A stretch of 35,220 nucleotides of DNA, taken from NCBI GenBank assembly GCA_010032545.1, contig RGPT01000012.1, positions 1 to 35,220 of the forward strand, in the 5' to 3' direction. The notes beneath the pieces were generated by a model. It saw only the letters and a program-made list of their open reading frames with translations, did no database searches and was not told the DNA's origin. The stretch comes from Alphaproteobacteria bacterium (GTDB taxonomy: Bacteria > Pseudomonadota > Alphaproteobacteria > Reyranellales > Reyranellaceae). Position numbers and translations under genes: made by a program. Shown piece after piece: positions 26,967 to 35,220 of the stretch. Position 1 is the stretch's first letter; each line of letters starts with the position of its first letter.

Positions 26967-27417
26967 GCACGGAGGCGCGCCGGATGGCGTCGCGATCGCC
27001 GGGAAAGACGTGGCGCTCGGCAATCGGGTCATGGCCCGACCGGACGGCGGCCAGGTGAACCAGCCCGACGGGCTTGTCTTCGGAGCCTCCGCCCGGGCCG
27101 GCGACGCCCGTCACCGAGACGGCGAGATCGGCCCGTGAGCGGGCGAGGGCGCCCGCTGCCATTGCGCGGGCTACGGGTTCGCTGACGGCCCCATGCCCCA
27201 GCAGCGCGTCCCACGACACGCCCAGCATCTCGCGCTTGGCCTCGTTGGCATAGGTGACGAATCCGCGCTCGACGACATCGGACGAGCCGGCGATGGCAGT
27301 CAGGGCAGCGGCCACCAGGCCCCCCGTGCACGATTCGGCAGTGACGACCTTGAGTTTGCGGCTGCGACACGCGACGAGCACATGCTCGGCGGCCGCCCTT
27401 AGTTCGTGATCGAACAT
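26926..27417 (-). CDS. pncC: CinA C-terminal-type nicotinamide-nucleotide amidohydrolase
   Basis: Deamidates NMN to nicotinate mononucleotide in pyridine nucleotide recycling. The 163-residue stand-alone CinA-C domain has the catalytic Ser29 in TAESCTGG, Tyr56 and Lys61 in TYANEAK, and the GVAGPGGGSEDKPVGLV segment. The N-terminal molybdopterin-like domain of full CinA is absent, which is common. It starts 12 bp after ispDF, so the two are likely one operon, and its 3' end overlaps the convergent ratA-like gene by 41 bp. Confidence 0.93.
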   Translation of the reverse strand: MFDHELRAAAEHVLVACRSRKLKVVTAESCTGGLVAAALTAIAGSSDVVERGFVTYANEAKREMLGVSWDALLGHGAVSEPVARAMAAGALARSRADLAVSVTGVAGPGGGSEDKPVGLVHLAAVRSGHDPIAERHVFPGDRDAIRRASVLTALAMLTSLAER

Positions 27418-27429
27418 GCGATAGGCCCC

Positions 27430-28617
27430 TTACTCCCAGATTCTCGGTACTTCGACGGTCGCAACGGCCTGGGCCGCGATTCCCTCGCGGCGACCAGTGA
27501 AGCCCAATCCTTCCGTCGTTGTCGCCTTGACGCTGACTCGGTCGCGGGGGATTCCGGCGATGCGGGCGATGCTGGCAATCATGGCCTCGCGGTGCGGGCC
27601 GATGCGCGGTGCTTCACAGACAAGGGTGAGGTCGAGATGGATGACCCGACCGCCACGCGCGGCGAGAAGCGCGAGGGCGTGCACGAGAAAGCGCTCGGAG
27701 GAGGCGCCGCGCCATCGTGGATCGGAGGGCGGGAAGTGGAGACCGATGTCGCCTGCACCAATCGTGCCCAGAATCGCATCGGTGAGTGCATGAAGCGCCA
27801 CGTCAGCATCAGAATGGCCAGCAAGTGTCTGGACATGAGGGATCTCGACGCCCGCCAGCATCACGGCGGCGCCCGGCGCGAAGCCGTGGACGTCGAATCC
27901 GAAGGCGGTCCGTGTTTCCATTGTCGACGCGCGCTGCAGGTCCTCAGCGGTGGTGATCTTCGTGTTATCTCCGCTGCTGGTGACCATGACAACTCTCAAG
28001 CCGGCACGCTCAGCCACAGCGGCATCGTCGGTGAGAGCCGTAGCCTCGGTGGCGCCTAATGCTGCCGCTTCGCGGTGCGCCCGGAGCAGGGGGGCGAAGC
28101 GAAAGACCTGGGGGGTCTGCGCGCGCCAGAGCTTTTCGCGTGGAACGGTCTCCGAAATGGCGCCATTGGCTGCAACGCGCTTCAGCGTGTCTGCAAGCGG
28201 GACGCCCAGGACCGCGCCGTCCACGCCCTGCACCGTTGCTGCTTCTAGGCAGGCCACAATGTCGGCCGCTCGGATGAAGGGACGAGCAGCGTCGTGGATG
28301 GCCACCAAGTCGGGAGCCTCAGGCGCCAGAGCCTCAAGGCCGCTCAACACCGAAAGCTGCCGGCTTGGCCCGCCAAGGACCGGCAGTGCCAGGTCGAAGC
28401 CGGCGGCGGCGGCCCGGTAGTGAGCCTCGTCGCCAGGCGCAATAACGACCCGGATCCGATCGATGCCGGGCACCCCTTGAAATGTTGCAAGTGTGTGGCT
28501 CAGGACCGGACGCGCGCCCAAAAGCGCATACTGCTTGGGCAGTACGCCGCCAAAACGGCTGCCGCGGCCAGCGGCGACGATCAGGGCGGTACAGATTGCC
28601 ACAAGTACCAATAGCAT
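27430..28617 (-). CDS. ispDF: Bifunctional IspD/IspF isoprenoid enzyme
   Basis: Two non-consecutive steps of the MEP pathway in one 395-residue chain. Residues about 1-230 are the 2-C-methyl-D-erythritol 4-phosphate cytidylyltransferase (ALIVAAGRGSRFGG...PKQY, AIHDAARPF, NTKITTAEDL). Residues about 233-395 are the MECDP synthase, with metal ligands Asp242, His244 (GFDVHGF) and His276 (VALHALTD), and GHSDAD at 267-272. The fusion is common in Alphaproteobacteria. The ATG at 28617 is favoured, but no start has a good ribosome site, and a TTG at 28683 would add 22 residues. Confidence 0.95.
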   Translation of the reverse strand: MLLVLVAICTALIVAAGRGSRFGGVLPKQYALLGARPVLSHTLATFQGVPGIDRIRVVIAPGDEAHYRAAAAGFDLALPVLGGPSRQLSVLSGLEALAPEAPDLVAIHDAARPFIRAADIVACLEAATVQGVDGAVLGVPLADTLKRVAANGAISETVPREKLWRAQTPQVFRFAPLLRAHREAAALGATEATALTDDAAVAERAGLRVVMVTSSGDNTKITTAEDLQRASTMETRTAFGFDVHGFAPGAAVMLAGVEIPHVQTLAGHSDADVALHALTDAILGTIGAGDIGLHFPPSDPRWRGASSERFLVHALALLAARGGRVIHLDLTLVCEAPRIGPHREAMIASIARIAGIPRDRVSVKATTTEGLGFTGRREGIAAQAVATVEVPRIWE

Positions 28618-28686
28618 CCGGGCACGAGCATGTGCACTTCGGACGCTTGCAGAAGAGGGCTGGACCCGGTAATGCTCGCTCAATTA

Positions 28687-28701
28687 TTGTGCACTGCACA
28701 A
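28687..28701. promoter_or_regulatory. Perfect palindrome TTGTGCA-C-TGCACAA between ispDF and dusB
   Basis: Seven-base arms mirror exactly around a single C. It lies 24 bp before the dusB start and 69 bp upstream of the ispDF start, in the only non-coding gap ahead of the dusB-ntrBC-ntrYX run. This is the form of a dimeric regulator site. It shares TGCAC with NtrC half-sites but has the wrong spacing for a classical NtrC site. Confidence 0.5.
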
Positions 28702-28725
28702 GTTGCCCATTAACTGAGCAGGAAA

Positions 28726-29733
28726 ATGGCCGAAGCCTTACGCGTTCGACCTATCGACATCGGCCCGGTCCGCTTGGAGGACCCCGTCATTCTGGCTCCG
28801 ATGTCCGGTGTCACCGACATGCCGTTCCGTCGAACGGTCAAGCGGGGTGGGGCAGGACTCGTCGTGTCCGAAATGATCGCCTCGGCTGCAATGGTCCGCG
28901 AGAACCGCAAGACGCTGCTGATGGCGAAGAACTCACCGGAAGAATTCCCCATGTCCGTCCAGCTCGCCGGCTGTGAGCCCGACGTGATGGCCGAGGCGGC
29001 CAAGCTGAACGAGGACCGGGGTGCGGCGATCATCGACATCAATTTCGGTTGCCCGGTGAAGAAGGTGGTGAACGGCCATGCCGGGTCGTCCCTGATGCGC
29101 GACGAAGTTCATGCCGCCAAGATTTTGGCGGCGACCGTCAAGGCGGTAAAACTGCCGGTGACCCTCAAGATGCGAACGGGCTGGGACCATGCCAACCGGA
29201 ACGCCCCAAACCTCGCGCGCATCGCCGAGGATTGCGGCATTCGGATGCTGACCGTGCATGGCCGCACACGGTGCCAATTCTATGAAGGCCATGCGGATTG
29301 GTCTTTCGTGGCTAACGTCAAGGCGGCCACGAAACTGCCGGTAATCGTGAACGGCGACATCAACACGCTCGACGACGTCGATCAGGCGCTCGCCCAATCA
29401 GGCGCCGACGGTGTGATGATCGGGCGCGGCGCCTATGGGCGGCCATGGTTTCTCAATCAGGCGATCCAGTATCTGCGGACAGGCGAGAAGCTGCCCGACC
29501 CATCGCTTGCCGAGCAGTACGCCATTGTGCGTACCCACTTCGAAGCGATGCTCGAGCACTACGGGCCGGAAACCGGTGTGCGCATGGCGCGCAAGCATCT
29601 CGGTTGGTACTCCAAGGGCCTTTCGGGGGCAGCCGACTTCCGCGGTGCCGTCAATCGCGAGCCGGACCCGACCAAGGTGCGGGCAATGCTTGCGACCTTT
29701 TTCCTGCCTGCTCTAGAACGGCAGGTGGCGTAA
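28726..29733 (+). CDS. dusB: tRNA-dihydrouridine synthase (NifR3-like)
   Basis: FMN enzyme that reduces uridines in tRNA. The 335-residue TIM-barrel protein shows [23 protein letters not shown], catalytic Cys109 in [29 protein letters not shown] and [13 protein letters not shown]. The start follows GCAGGAAA. It heads the ntr operon, as in other Alphaproteobacteria, where it was first named nifR3. ntrB begins 1 bp after its stop. Confidence 0.96.
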   Translation: MAEALRVRPIDIGPVRLEDPVILAPMSGVTDMPFRRTVKRGGAGLVVSEMIASAAMVRENRKTLLMAKNSPEEFPMSVQLAGCEPDVMAEAAKLNEDRGAAIIDINFGCPVKKVVNGHAGSSLMRDEVHAAKILAATVKAVKLPVTLKMRTGWDHANRNAPNLARIAEDCGIRMLTVHGRTRCQFYEGHADWSFVANVKAATKLPVIVNGDINTLDDVDQALAQSGADGVMIGRGAYGRPWFLNQAIQYLRTGEKLPDPSLAEQYAIVRTHFEAMLEHYGPETGVRMARKHLGWYSKGLSGAADFRGAVNREPDPTKVRAMLATFFLPALERQVA

Positions 29734-29734
29734 C

Positions 29735-30847
29735 GTGGTATTGCGCCCTCTAAAGCGCCAAGGCAGTTCGCCCGAACATTTTTCGGTGGCTATCCTTGAT
29801 TCACTTTCCGAGGCGATTCTCGTCGTCGATCGACGTCGGTTGATTCACTATGCGAATCTCTCGGCCGAGCAGTTCTTCGGCGTGGGCCGGGCGCGCCTGC
29901 TCGGCCATCCGATGGATGAGTTCGTACCCGAGGACACGCCGCTCTTCGCGCTACTTGAGCAGGTTCAGGCGAGCGGGGGCGCTGTCGCAGAAAACGGCGT
30001 CACGCTGGCCTCGCCACGAATCGGCAGCCGGTTTTGCGCGCTCCGGTTGTCGCCGGTAGCCGACAGCGACGGACTGGTCGCGGTATCGCTGGTCGAACAG
30101 ACCATCGCTCGCAACATCGACCGCCAGATGTCGCACCGCAGCGCCGCCCGTTCGGTGAGTGCGCTGGCGGCAATGTTGGCACATGAGGTCAAAAATCCGC
30201 TGTCTGGCATCCGTGGCGCTGCCCAGCTCCTCGAGCAGTCTGTCCCTGACAGTGATCGAGAATTGACCAGCCTGATCTGCGAGGAAACGGACCGCATCGT
30301 TGCGTTGGTCGATCGCATGGAGGCATTCGCCGACGGCCGTCCGATCGAGCGTGGCCCGATCAACATCCACCAAGTTCTCAACCATGTTCGGCGCCTTTCC
30401 GAAAATGGCTTCGGCAAAGGCGTTCGCTTCATCGAGAGCTACGATCCGTCACTGCCCGAGGTCCATGGTGACCGTGATCAGCTCATCCAGGTCTTTCTCA
30501 ACCTGGTCAAGAACGCCTGCGAAGCGCTGGGTGAGGGCGAGCGCGAAATCGAGATGTCGACGGCCTTCCGGCATGGCCTGCGCTTGGCGGTGCCCGGACA
30601 GCAGGCGCGCGTCAACTTGCCGTTGGTCGTTTCGGTCCGTGACAACGGCGGTGGCGTATCGGACGAGATCCGGGCGCACCTGTTTGACGCTTTCGTGACG
30701 AACAAACCAACAGGAACCGGTCTCGGTCTTGCTTTGGTGGCCAAGATTATCAACGACCACGGTGGAGCGATCGAGTTCGACAGCGCGCCTGGCCGAACCA
30801 TGTTCCGAGTAATGCTGCCGATGCAACTTTCACAGGTCATCACATGA
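29735..30847 (+). CDS. ntrB: Nitrogen-regulation sensor kinase/phosphatase NtrB
   Basis: Soluble 370-residue histidine kinase that phosphorylates or dephosphorylates NtrC in response to nitrogen status via PII. PAS domain about 15-125 ([22 protein letters not shown]). H-box at His150 ([19 protein letters not shown]). ATPase domain with [10 protein letters not shown] (N box), SVRDNGGGV, and [13 protein letters not shown]. No membrane segment. GTG start at 29735, 1 bp after dusB. Its stop overlaps the ntrC start (ATGA). Confidence 0.95.
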   Translation: MVLRPLKRQGSSPEHFSVAILDSLSEAILVVDRRRLIHYANLSAEQFFGVGRARLLGHPMDEFVPEDTPLFALLEQVQASGGAVAENGVTLASPRIGSRFCALRLSPVADSDGLVAVSLVEQTIARNIDRQMSHRSAARSVSALAAMLAHEVKNPLSGIRGAAQLLEQSVPDSDRELTSLICEETDRIVALVDRMEAFADGRPIERGPINIHQVLNHVRRLSENGFGKGVRFIESYDPSLPEVHGDRDQLIQVFLNLVKNACEALGEGEREIEMSTAFRHGLRLAVPGQQARVNLPLVVSVRDNGGGVSDEIRAHLFDAFVTNKPTGTGLGLALVAKIINDHGGAIEFDSAPGRTMFRVMLPMQLSQVIT

Positions 30848-32325
30848 GCGTCGCTGCAACGATCCTCGTCGCCGACGACGACCGCGCGATTCGTACCGTA
30901 TTGCATCAAGCTCTTGGCCGACAGGGCCACACCGTGCGCAGCACTGGTACCGCCTCGACCCTCTGGCAATGGGTCCAGGAAGGCGAAGGGCAACTCGTCA
31001 TAACCGACGTCGTCATGCCCGACGAAAACGGCCTCGACCTCGTGCCGCGCATCCGCAAGCTGCGGCCCGATCTGCGCATCATAGTGATGAGCGCTCAGTC
31101 AACACTTCTGACTGCAGTGCGCGCGACGGAGCGGGGGGCCTTCGAATACCTGCCGAAGCCTTTCGACCTAAACGAATTGGTCTCGATAGTGAACCGGGCC
31201 CTGTCGGCCCCGGCGGCCTCGATGCCGCGTGGTTCCCACCCTCCGGAGGAGAGCGAGCGGCTGCCGTTGATCGGGCGGTCGACGGCAATGCAGGAGATCT
31301 ACCGGGCGCTTGCCCGTTTGATGTCGACCGATCTCACGGTCATGGTCTCGGGCGAGTCGGGTACTGGCAAGGAACTCGTCGCGCGGGCGCTGCACGACTA
31401 TGGCAAGCGCCGCAAAGGACCATTCGTGGCCCTCAATATGGCAGCTATCCCGCGAGAGCTGATCGAAAGCGAGCTGTTCGGGCACGAACGTGGTGCCTTC
31501 ACGGGCGCCATCCAGCGGTCGTCCGGCAAGTTCGAACAGGCCTCTGGCGGCACGCTCTTCCTGGACGAAATCGGCGACATGCCGCCCGAGGCACAGACCC
31601 GCCTGCTGCGTGTTTTGCAGGAGGGAGAGTACACGACCGTCGGCGGGCGGACGCCGATCAAGGCCAATGTCCGGATCGTGGCCGCCACGCATCGCGACTT
31701 GCGCCGCCTTATCCAGCAGGGGCTGTTTCGCGAGGATCTGTTCTACCGGCTGAACGTCGTACCGATTAGACTGCCTCCGTTGCGCGAGCGCCTCGACGAT
31801 ATCCCTGAACTGGCCAACCACTTCTTGCGTGCTGCGACCGTGGATGGCTTGCCGACCAAAGTACTGTCGACCGACGCCATGGCTCGTCTGCGCCAGCACC
31901 GGTGGCCGGGCAATGTGCGCGAACTGGAGAATCTCGTCCGGCGCCTGTCCGCGCTCTATTCGGAAGAAGTGATCGGCATCGACACGATCGAATCGGAGCT
32001 CGCCGACGCCGTCCACGCTCCGGATTTCGACGCCCCCGGTGCCGGAAGCCCGGGACAGTCCAACGCCTCCTTGGCCGATGCGATGGATCTCCACCTTCAG
32101 GCCCTTTTTGCCGCTCATGGCGACCGGCTGCCGCCGGACGGCATGTACGATCGTGTCATTTCCGAGGTCGAGCGGCCGCTCCTGTCCCTGGCTCTTGGGG
32201 CAACCCGCGGGAATCAGTTGCGCGCAGCCCGTCTTCTGGGGCTCAATCGCAACACGTTGCGCAAGAAGATTAAGGACCTCGACGTTCCCGTGGTTCGCAC
32301 ACCCCAGGTCCGCCGAGGCGGGTGA
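30844..32325 (+). CDS. ntrC: Nitrogen regulator NtrC, sigma-54 activator
   Basis: A 493-residue response regulator. Receiver domain 1-120 with phospho-acceptor Asp55 (ITDVVMPD) and Lys105 (LPKPF). AAA+ domain with Walker A GESGTGKE (170-177), the sigma-54-contacting GAFTGA loop (217-222), and [26 protein letters not shown]-terminal Fis-type helix-turn-helix ([24 protein letters not shown]). All functional motifs look intact. Overlaps ntrB by 4 bp and is followed by ntrY after 4 bp. Confidence 0.97.
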   Translation: MSVAATILVADDDRAIRTVLHQALGRQGHTVRSTGTASTLWQWVQEGEGQLVITDVVMPDENGLDLVPRIRKLRPDLRIIVMSAQSTLLTAVRATERGAFEYLPKPFDLNELVSIVNRALSAPAASMPRGSHPPEESERLPLIGRSTAMQEIYRALARLMSTDLTVMVSGESGTGKELVARALHDYGKRRKGPFVALNMAAIPRELIESELFGHERGAFTGAIQRSSGKFEQASGGTLFLDEIGDMPPEAQTRLLRVLQEGEYTTVGGRTPIKANVRIVAATHRDLRRLIQQGLFREDLFYRLNVVPIRLPPLRERLDDIPELANHFLRAATVDGLPTKVLSTDAMARLRQHRWPGNVRELENLVRRLSALYSEEVIGIDTIESELADAVHAPDFDAPGAGSPGQSNASLADAMDLHLQALFAAHGDRLPPDGMYDRVISEVERPLLSLALGATRGNQLRAARLLGLNRNTLRKKIKDLDVPVVRTPQVRRGG

Positions 32326-32329
32326 ACTA

Positions 32330-34561
32330 GTGACAGCTCCGCTCGGCGCTCCACGCTTGGGCGACACGGCAAGCGCGATGCTTCGCGGCCTGAGTGGCCG
32401 CTTTGCCGCTGTGTCCTTGGCTGTGCTCGCCATCGTTGCAGGGGCCGTGACCTATGCATGGCTGGCGGGGCTCGTTCCAGCGGCCTTCGGGACCCTTGGC
32501 TGGATAACGGCGCTGTTGGTGGCGGACCTCGTCATTGCCATTGCTCTTGTTGCGGTGCTGGCCGTCCGATTGACGCAGTTGTGGCTGGATCGCCGCCGCG
32601 GCGCGGCCGGGTCGAGGCTACACATGCGGCTTGTGCTGTTGTGTAGCGTGTTTACGATCACACCAACTCTGATCGTCGCCATCATTCTCTCGTTGCTGTT
32701 CCTCAATCTCACGGATTTCGTGGTGAAGCCGTCACAGGCCGCTTTTGAAGCAGCCCGCGAGATTGGAGAGCCGGTGCGGCGGGCACGGGAAGACGAGATC
32801 CTGCGCGACATCGGCGCAATCGCAGGGCCACTGCAAGCCCTGGGCATCGACGGCATTCGCGACAGCGAGACGACCAAGCGCCTTCTGGAGAACGCAATCC
32901 AGGGACGTCCGATCATCGAGGCGACCATCATCGATGCAGACAAAGGCGTACTCGCCCATGCCCAGGCTCCCGACGCTGAAGGCATGATCGATCCGCAACC
33001 ATCCGCGAAATTCCTCTGGCAAGCAGTTAACCAGGCGCGTCCAGTCCAGTTCGACTCGACCAACGGTGCCTACTTCGTCATGCAGCTTTTCGTAGGCGAG
33101 CCATTTTTTCTGGCGACCGGCCATGCCGTCGACCTCAGGGTCGTTGACTACATCAAGAGCATTGATCTGGCTGGAAAATTTTATGCGCAGATCGAGTCTG
33201 CGCTCCAACGCAACCAACTGGTCATATTGATGGTCAGCGGCGTAATTGCGTTTTTGATGCTGTTGGCGGCGGTCTGGCTGGCCATCCTGTTCGCGACCCG
33301 TCTGACGGCGCCGATCGGTGGGCTGATGCAGGCCGCGGAAAGGCTGCGGGGCGGCGACCTGACGACACGCGTGGAGGAGGGGCCACCGAACGACGAACTG
33401 GGGCAACTTGCCCGCTCGTTCAACCGCATGGCTAGTCAGATAGAACATCAACGTGGTGAGCTGGTCAGCGCCAACAGGGAACTCGACACACGGCGGCGCT
33501 TGACCGACGCGGTGTTGGCTGGCGTTTCTGCTGGAGTGCTCAGCGTCGACGGCAAGGGCACTGTCATCAGAAGCAATCGCTCGGCCCTTGAACTCCTCGC
33601 ACTGCCCGAGGATGGTGTGCTCGAACGGCGACTGGCCGATGTCATGCCCGAGCTCGCTTCGCTCATGATGCAGTCGGCCGAACGGTCGGATCGGGTTACG
33701 CAGGGACAGGTCGAGATCCTCCAACGCGGCGTGCGGCGCATTCTGCTAGTGCGTGTCAGTGCGGCCTCGGACGCCGGCTCGGTCGTCACCTTCGATGATG
33801 TCACCGATTTGATGTCGGCCCAGCGCATGGCGGCATGGGGCGACGTGGCGCGACGTATCGCCCACGAAATCAAGAACCCGCTGACGCCGATCCAGCTTTC
33901 GGCGGAACGGCTGAAGCGCCGCTACCTGAAGCAGATCAAGGATGACCCGGAAACCTTTACGATCTGCACGGACACCATCATCCGGCAGGTTGGCGACATT
34001 GGTCGCATGGTCGACGAGTTCTCATCCTTCGCCCGCATGCCCCGTCCGACGGTGCAGGCAGAGGACGCCAAGGAACTCTGTCAGCAGGCCCTTTTTCTTC
34101 AACGCAACGGCAATGCCGATATCCGCTACACCTCGTGTCTGCCGGATGTGCCGGTTGCCCTGACCTGCGACCGTCGGCAGGTCGGGCAGGTCCTGACCAA
34201 CATCCTGAAGAACGCGGCCGAGGCCATCGAGGGAAGAGAACCGTCGTTGACCGGGCCGCTGCCGCCGGGCGAGATCTCCCTGACGCTTGCGGACGACGGC
34301 GCGACAGTCAGTCTTGTCATTGAGGACAACGGCAAGGGGCTGCCGAAGGAAGGGCGCGAGCGGCTGACCGAGCCTTATATGACGACACGCAGCAAAGGTA
34401 CGGGGTTGGGCCTGGCCATCGTCAAGAAGATCATGGAGGACCACGGCGGCTATCTCGCTCTGGAGGACCGTGAGGGTGGCGGGGCGCGCATCAGTCTGGT
34501 ATTCCGGCGGGACGCGAAGGAAATCGCGTCGGCTCGACCACACGCGACAGCCGCACAATGA
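32330..34561 (+). CDS. ntrY: Membrane sensor histidine kinase NtrY
   Basis: Partner of NtrX in a second nitrogen/redox two-component system. The 743-residue protein has three N-terminal membrane helices (about 25-47, 57-81, 100-126), a periplasmic sensor region, a fourth helix (about 297-323), a HAMP linker (to about 375), a PAS domain (about 390-495), the phospho-acceptor His512 in AHEIKNPLTPIQLSAERL, and an ATPase domain with NILKNAAEAIEG and TKGTGLGL-like SKGTGLGLAIVKKI. GTG at 32330, 4 bp after ntrC, has GAGGCGG upstream. ATG at 32378 is an alternative without a ribosome site. Confidence 0.95.
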   Translation: MTAPLGAPRLGDTASAMLRGLSGRFAAVSLAVLAIVAGAVTYAWLAGLVPAAFGTLGWITALLVADLVIAIALVAVLAVRLTQLWLDRRRGAAGSRLHMRLVLLCSVFTITPTLIVAIILSLLFLNLTDFVVKPSQAAFEAAREIGEPVRRAREDEILRDIGAIAGPLQALGIDGIRDSETTKRLLENAIQGRPIIEATIIDADKGVLAHAQAPDAEGMIDPQPSAKFLWQAVNQARPVQFDSTNGAYFVMQLFVGEPFFLATGHAVDLRVVDYIKSIDLAGKFYAQIESALQRNQLVILMVSGVIAFLMLLAAVWLAILFATRLTAPIGGLMQAAERLRGGDLTTRVEEGPPNDELGQLARSFNRMASQIEHQRGELVSANRELDTRRRLTDAVLAGVSAGVLSVDGKGTVIRSNRSALELLALPEDGVLERRLADVMPELASLMMQSAERSDRVTQGQVEILQRGVRRILLVRVSAASDAGSVVTFDDVTDLMSAQRMAAWGDVARRIAHEIKNPLTPIQLSAERLKRRYLKQIKDDPETFTICTDTIIRQVGDIGRMVDEFSSFARMPRPTVQAEDAKELCQQALFLQRNGNADIRYTSCLPDVPVALTCDRRQVGQVLTNILKNAAEAIEGREPSLTGPLPPGEISLTLADDGATVSLVIEDNGKGLPKEGRERLTEPYMTTRSKGTGLGLAIVKKIMEDHGGYLALEDREGGGARISLVFRRDAKEIASARPHATAAQ

Positions 34562-34595
34562 TCCGCCGAGACGGTAGCGGACTGCTTGAAGAGTC

Positions 34596-35220
34596 ATGGC
34601 CCACGACATCCTGATCGTCGACGACGAGCGCGACATCTGCACGCTGATCGCGGGCATCCTCGAGGACGAGGGAAACACGGCCCGTCGCGCGCACAACAGC
34701 ACCGAAGCGATTGATGCCGTGCGCCAGCGTCGGCCGGCGCTGGTAATCTTGGACGTCTGGCTGCAAGGCAGCGAACTCGATGGCCTGCAGCTTCTGGAGG
34801 TCATCCGGCGCGAGGATCCGCCTATCCCTGTCGTCATGATCAGTGGGCATGGCACGATCGATACAGCGGTCTCTGCGATAAAGACCGGTGCCTACGATTT
34901 TATCGAAAAGCCGTTCAAGGCTGATCGCCTGCTTTTGGTCGTCGACCGCGCGATCGAGGCTGATCGCTTGAAACGCGAGAACGCAAGCCTTCGCAGGCGG
35001 GCAGGTGGCGACGTGACATTCGTGGGTACTTCGCCGGTTGCAGCCAGCGTCCGCATCCAGATCGAGCGAGTAGCGCCAACCGGCAGTCGGGTCCTGATCT
35101 CTGGTGCTTCTGGAGCCGGCAAGGAGACCATGGCGAGGCTTATCCATCAGGGATCGAAGCGGGCCGATGGGCCGTTCGTCGTGGTGAACTGCTCGACGCT
35201 GCCGACCGAGCGCCTGGATA
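34596..35220 (+). CDS. ntrX: Response regulator NtrX, N-terminal 208 residues (cut by window edge)
   Basis: Receiver domain about 1-120 with phospho-acceptor Asp53 ([14 protein letters not shown]) and Lys in [10 protein letters not shown]. Then a linker and the start of an AAA+ domain with an atypical Walker A, GASGAGKE, in place of GESGTGKE. NtrX proteins often diverge here and many lack a GAFTGA loop, which would fall beyond the edge. The ATG at 34596 is 34 bp after ntrY and has GAAGAG upstream. The reading frame is open to base 35220. Confidence 0.95.
   Translation, partial: MAHDILIVDDERDICTLIAGILEDEGNTARRAHNSTEAIDAVRQRRPALVILDVWLQGSELDGLQLLEVIRREDPPIPVVMISGHGTIDTAVSAIKTGAYDFIEKPFKADRLLLVVDRAIEADRLKRENASLRRRAGGDVTFVGTSPVAASVRIQIERVAPTGSRVLISGASGAGKETMARLIHQGSKRADGPFVVVNCSTLPTERLD

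Noticed and set aside
28687-28717. Sigma-54 promoter (-24/-12) before dusB
   Set aside because: The GG and GC elements are not at the required spacing; only a loose TGCAC/TTGC resemblance exists.
31168-32433. 421-codon open frame on the minus strand opposite ntrC
   Set aside because: Antisense shadow of a gene with all its motifs intact; low-complexity translation without a domain.

Overview
The window is a gene-dense, high-GC stretch of an alphaproteobacterial chromosome. Two synteny blocks typical of Alphaproteobacteria point to this: tpiA-secG-pyrG-eno-ftsB-pdhA-pdhB-pdhC-lpd-lipA-ratA, and pncC/ispDF-dusB-ntrB-ntrC-ntrY-ntrX. An E1-beta subunit that carries its own lipoyl domain and a fused ispDF gene agree with this. 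A member of the Rhodospirillales in the broad sense, perhaps Reyranella-like, is my guess; no rRNA or other marker in the window settles it. No tRNA, rRNA, CRISPR array or insertion sequence was seen.

Layout. 1-743 (-) is the N-terminal part of citrate synthase, in visibly different codon usage from the rest. It abuts a lytic transglycosylase (to 1629, +) that has no proper start or signal peptide. This looks like an assembly join or a real rearrangement. 1745-2117 has no gene but holds small repeats. 2118-4903 (-) is a tight four-gene operon: DUF350 membrane protein, small lipoprotein-like protein, glutathionylspermidine-synthase-like ATP-grasp ligase, and TauD-type dioxygenase. 5101-10195 (-) reads ppiD-like foldase, trpE, a crotonase-fold protein without the usual catalytic glutamates, and an SDR dehydrogenase.

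10324-14970 (+) carries tpiA, secG, pyrG and two exported proteins of unknown function. 14974-16578 (-) is a cobalt-type nitrile hydratase operon (alpha, beta, NTF2-like protein). 16691-26966 (+) holds eno, a MarR-GNAT fusion regulator preceded by a tandem 17-bp repeat, a DMT exporter, ftsB, the complete pyruvate dehydrogenase complex (pdhA, pdhB, pdhC, lpd), lipA and ratA. 26926-28617 (-) holds pncC and ispDF. 28726 to the end (+) holds dusB and two consecutive nitrogen-type two-component systems, ntrBC and ntrYX; ntrX is cut by the window edge.

How the parts work together. tpiA, eno and pdhABC-lpd carry carbon from triose phosphate to acetyl-CoA, and gltA would take it into the TCA cycle. 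lipA makes the lipoyl groups carried by PdhB and PdhC. ntrBC/ntrYX sense nitrogen or redox state, and nitrile hydratase may feed the cell amides as nitrogen sources. The accessory parts with the most unexplained biology are the DUF350/ATP-grasp/TauD operon, the nitrile hydratase operon with its unexpected third gene, and the MarR-GNAT/exporter pair. All three sit between or inside otherwise conserved housekeeping blocks.
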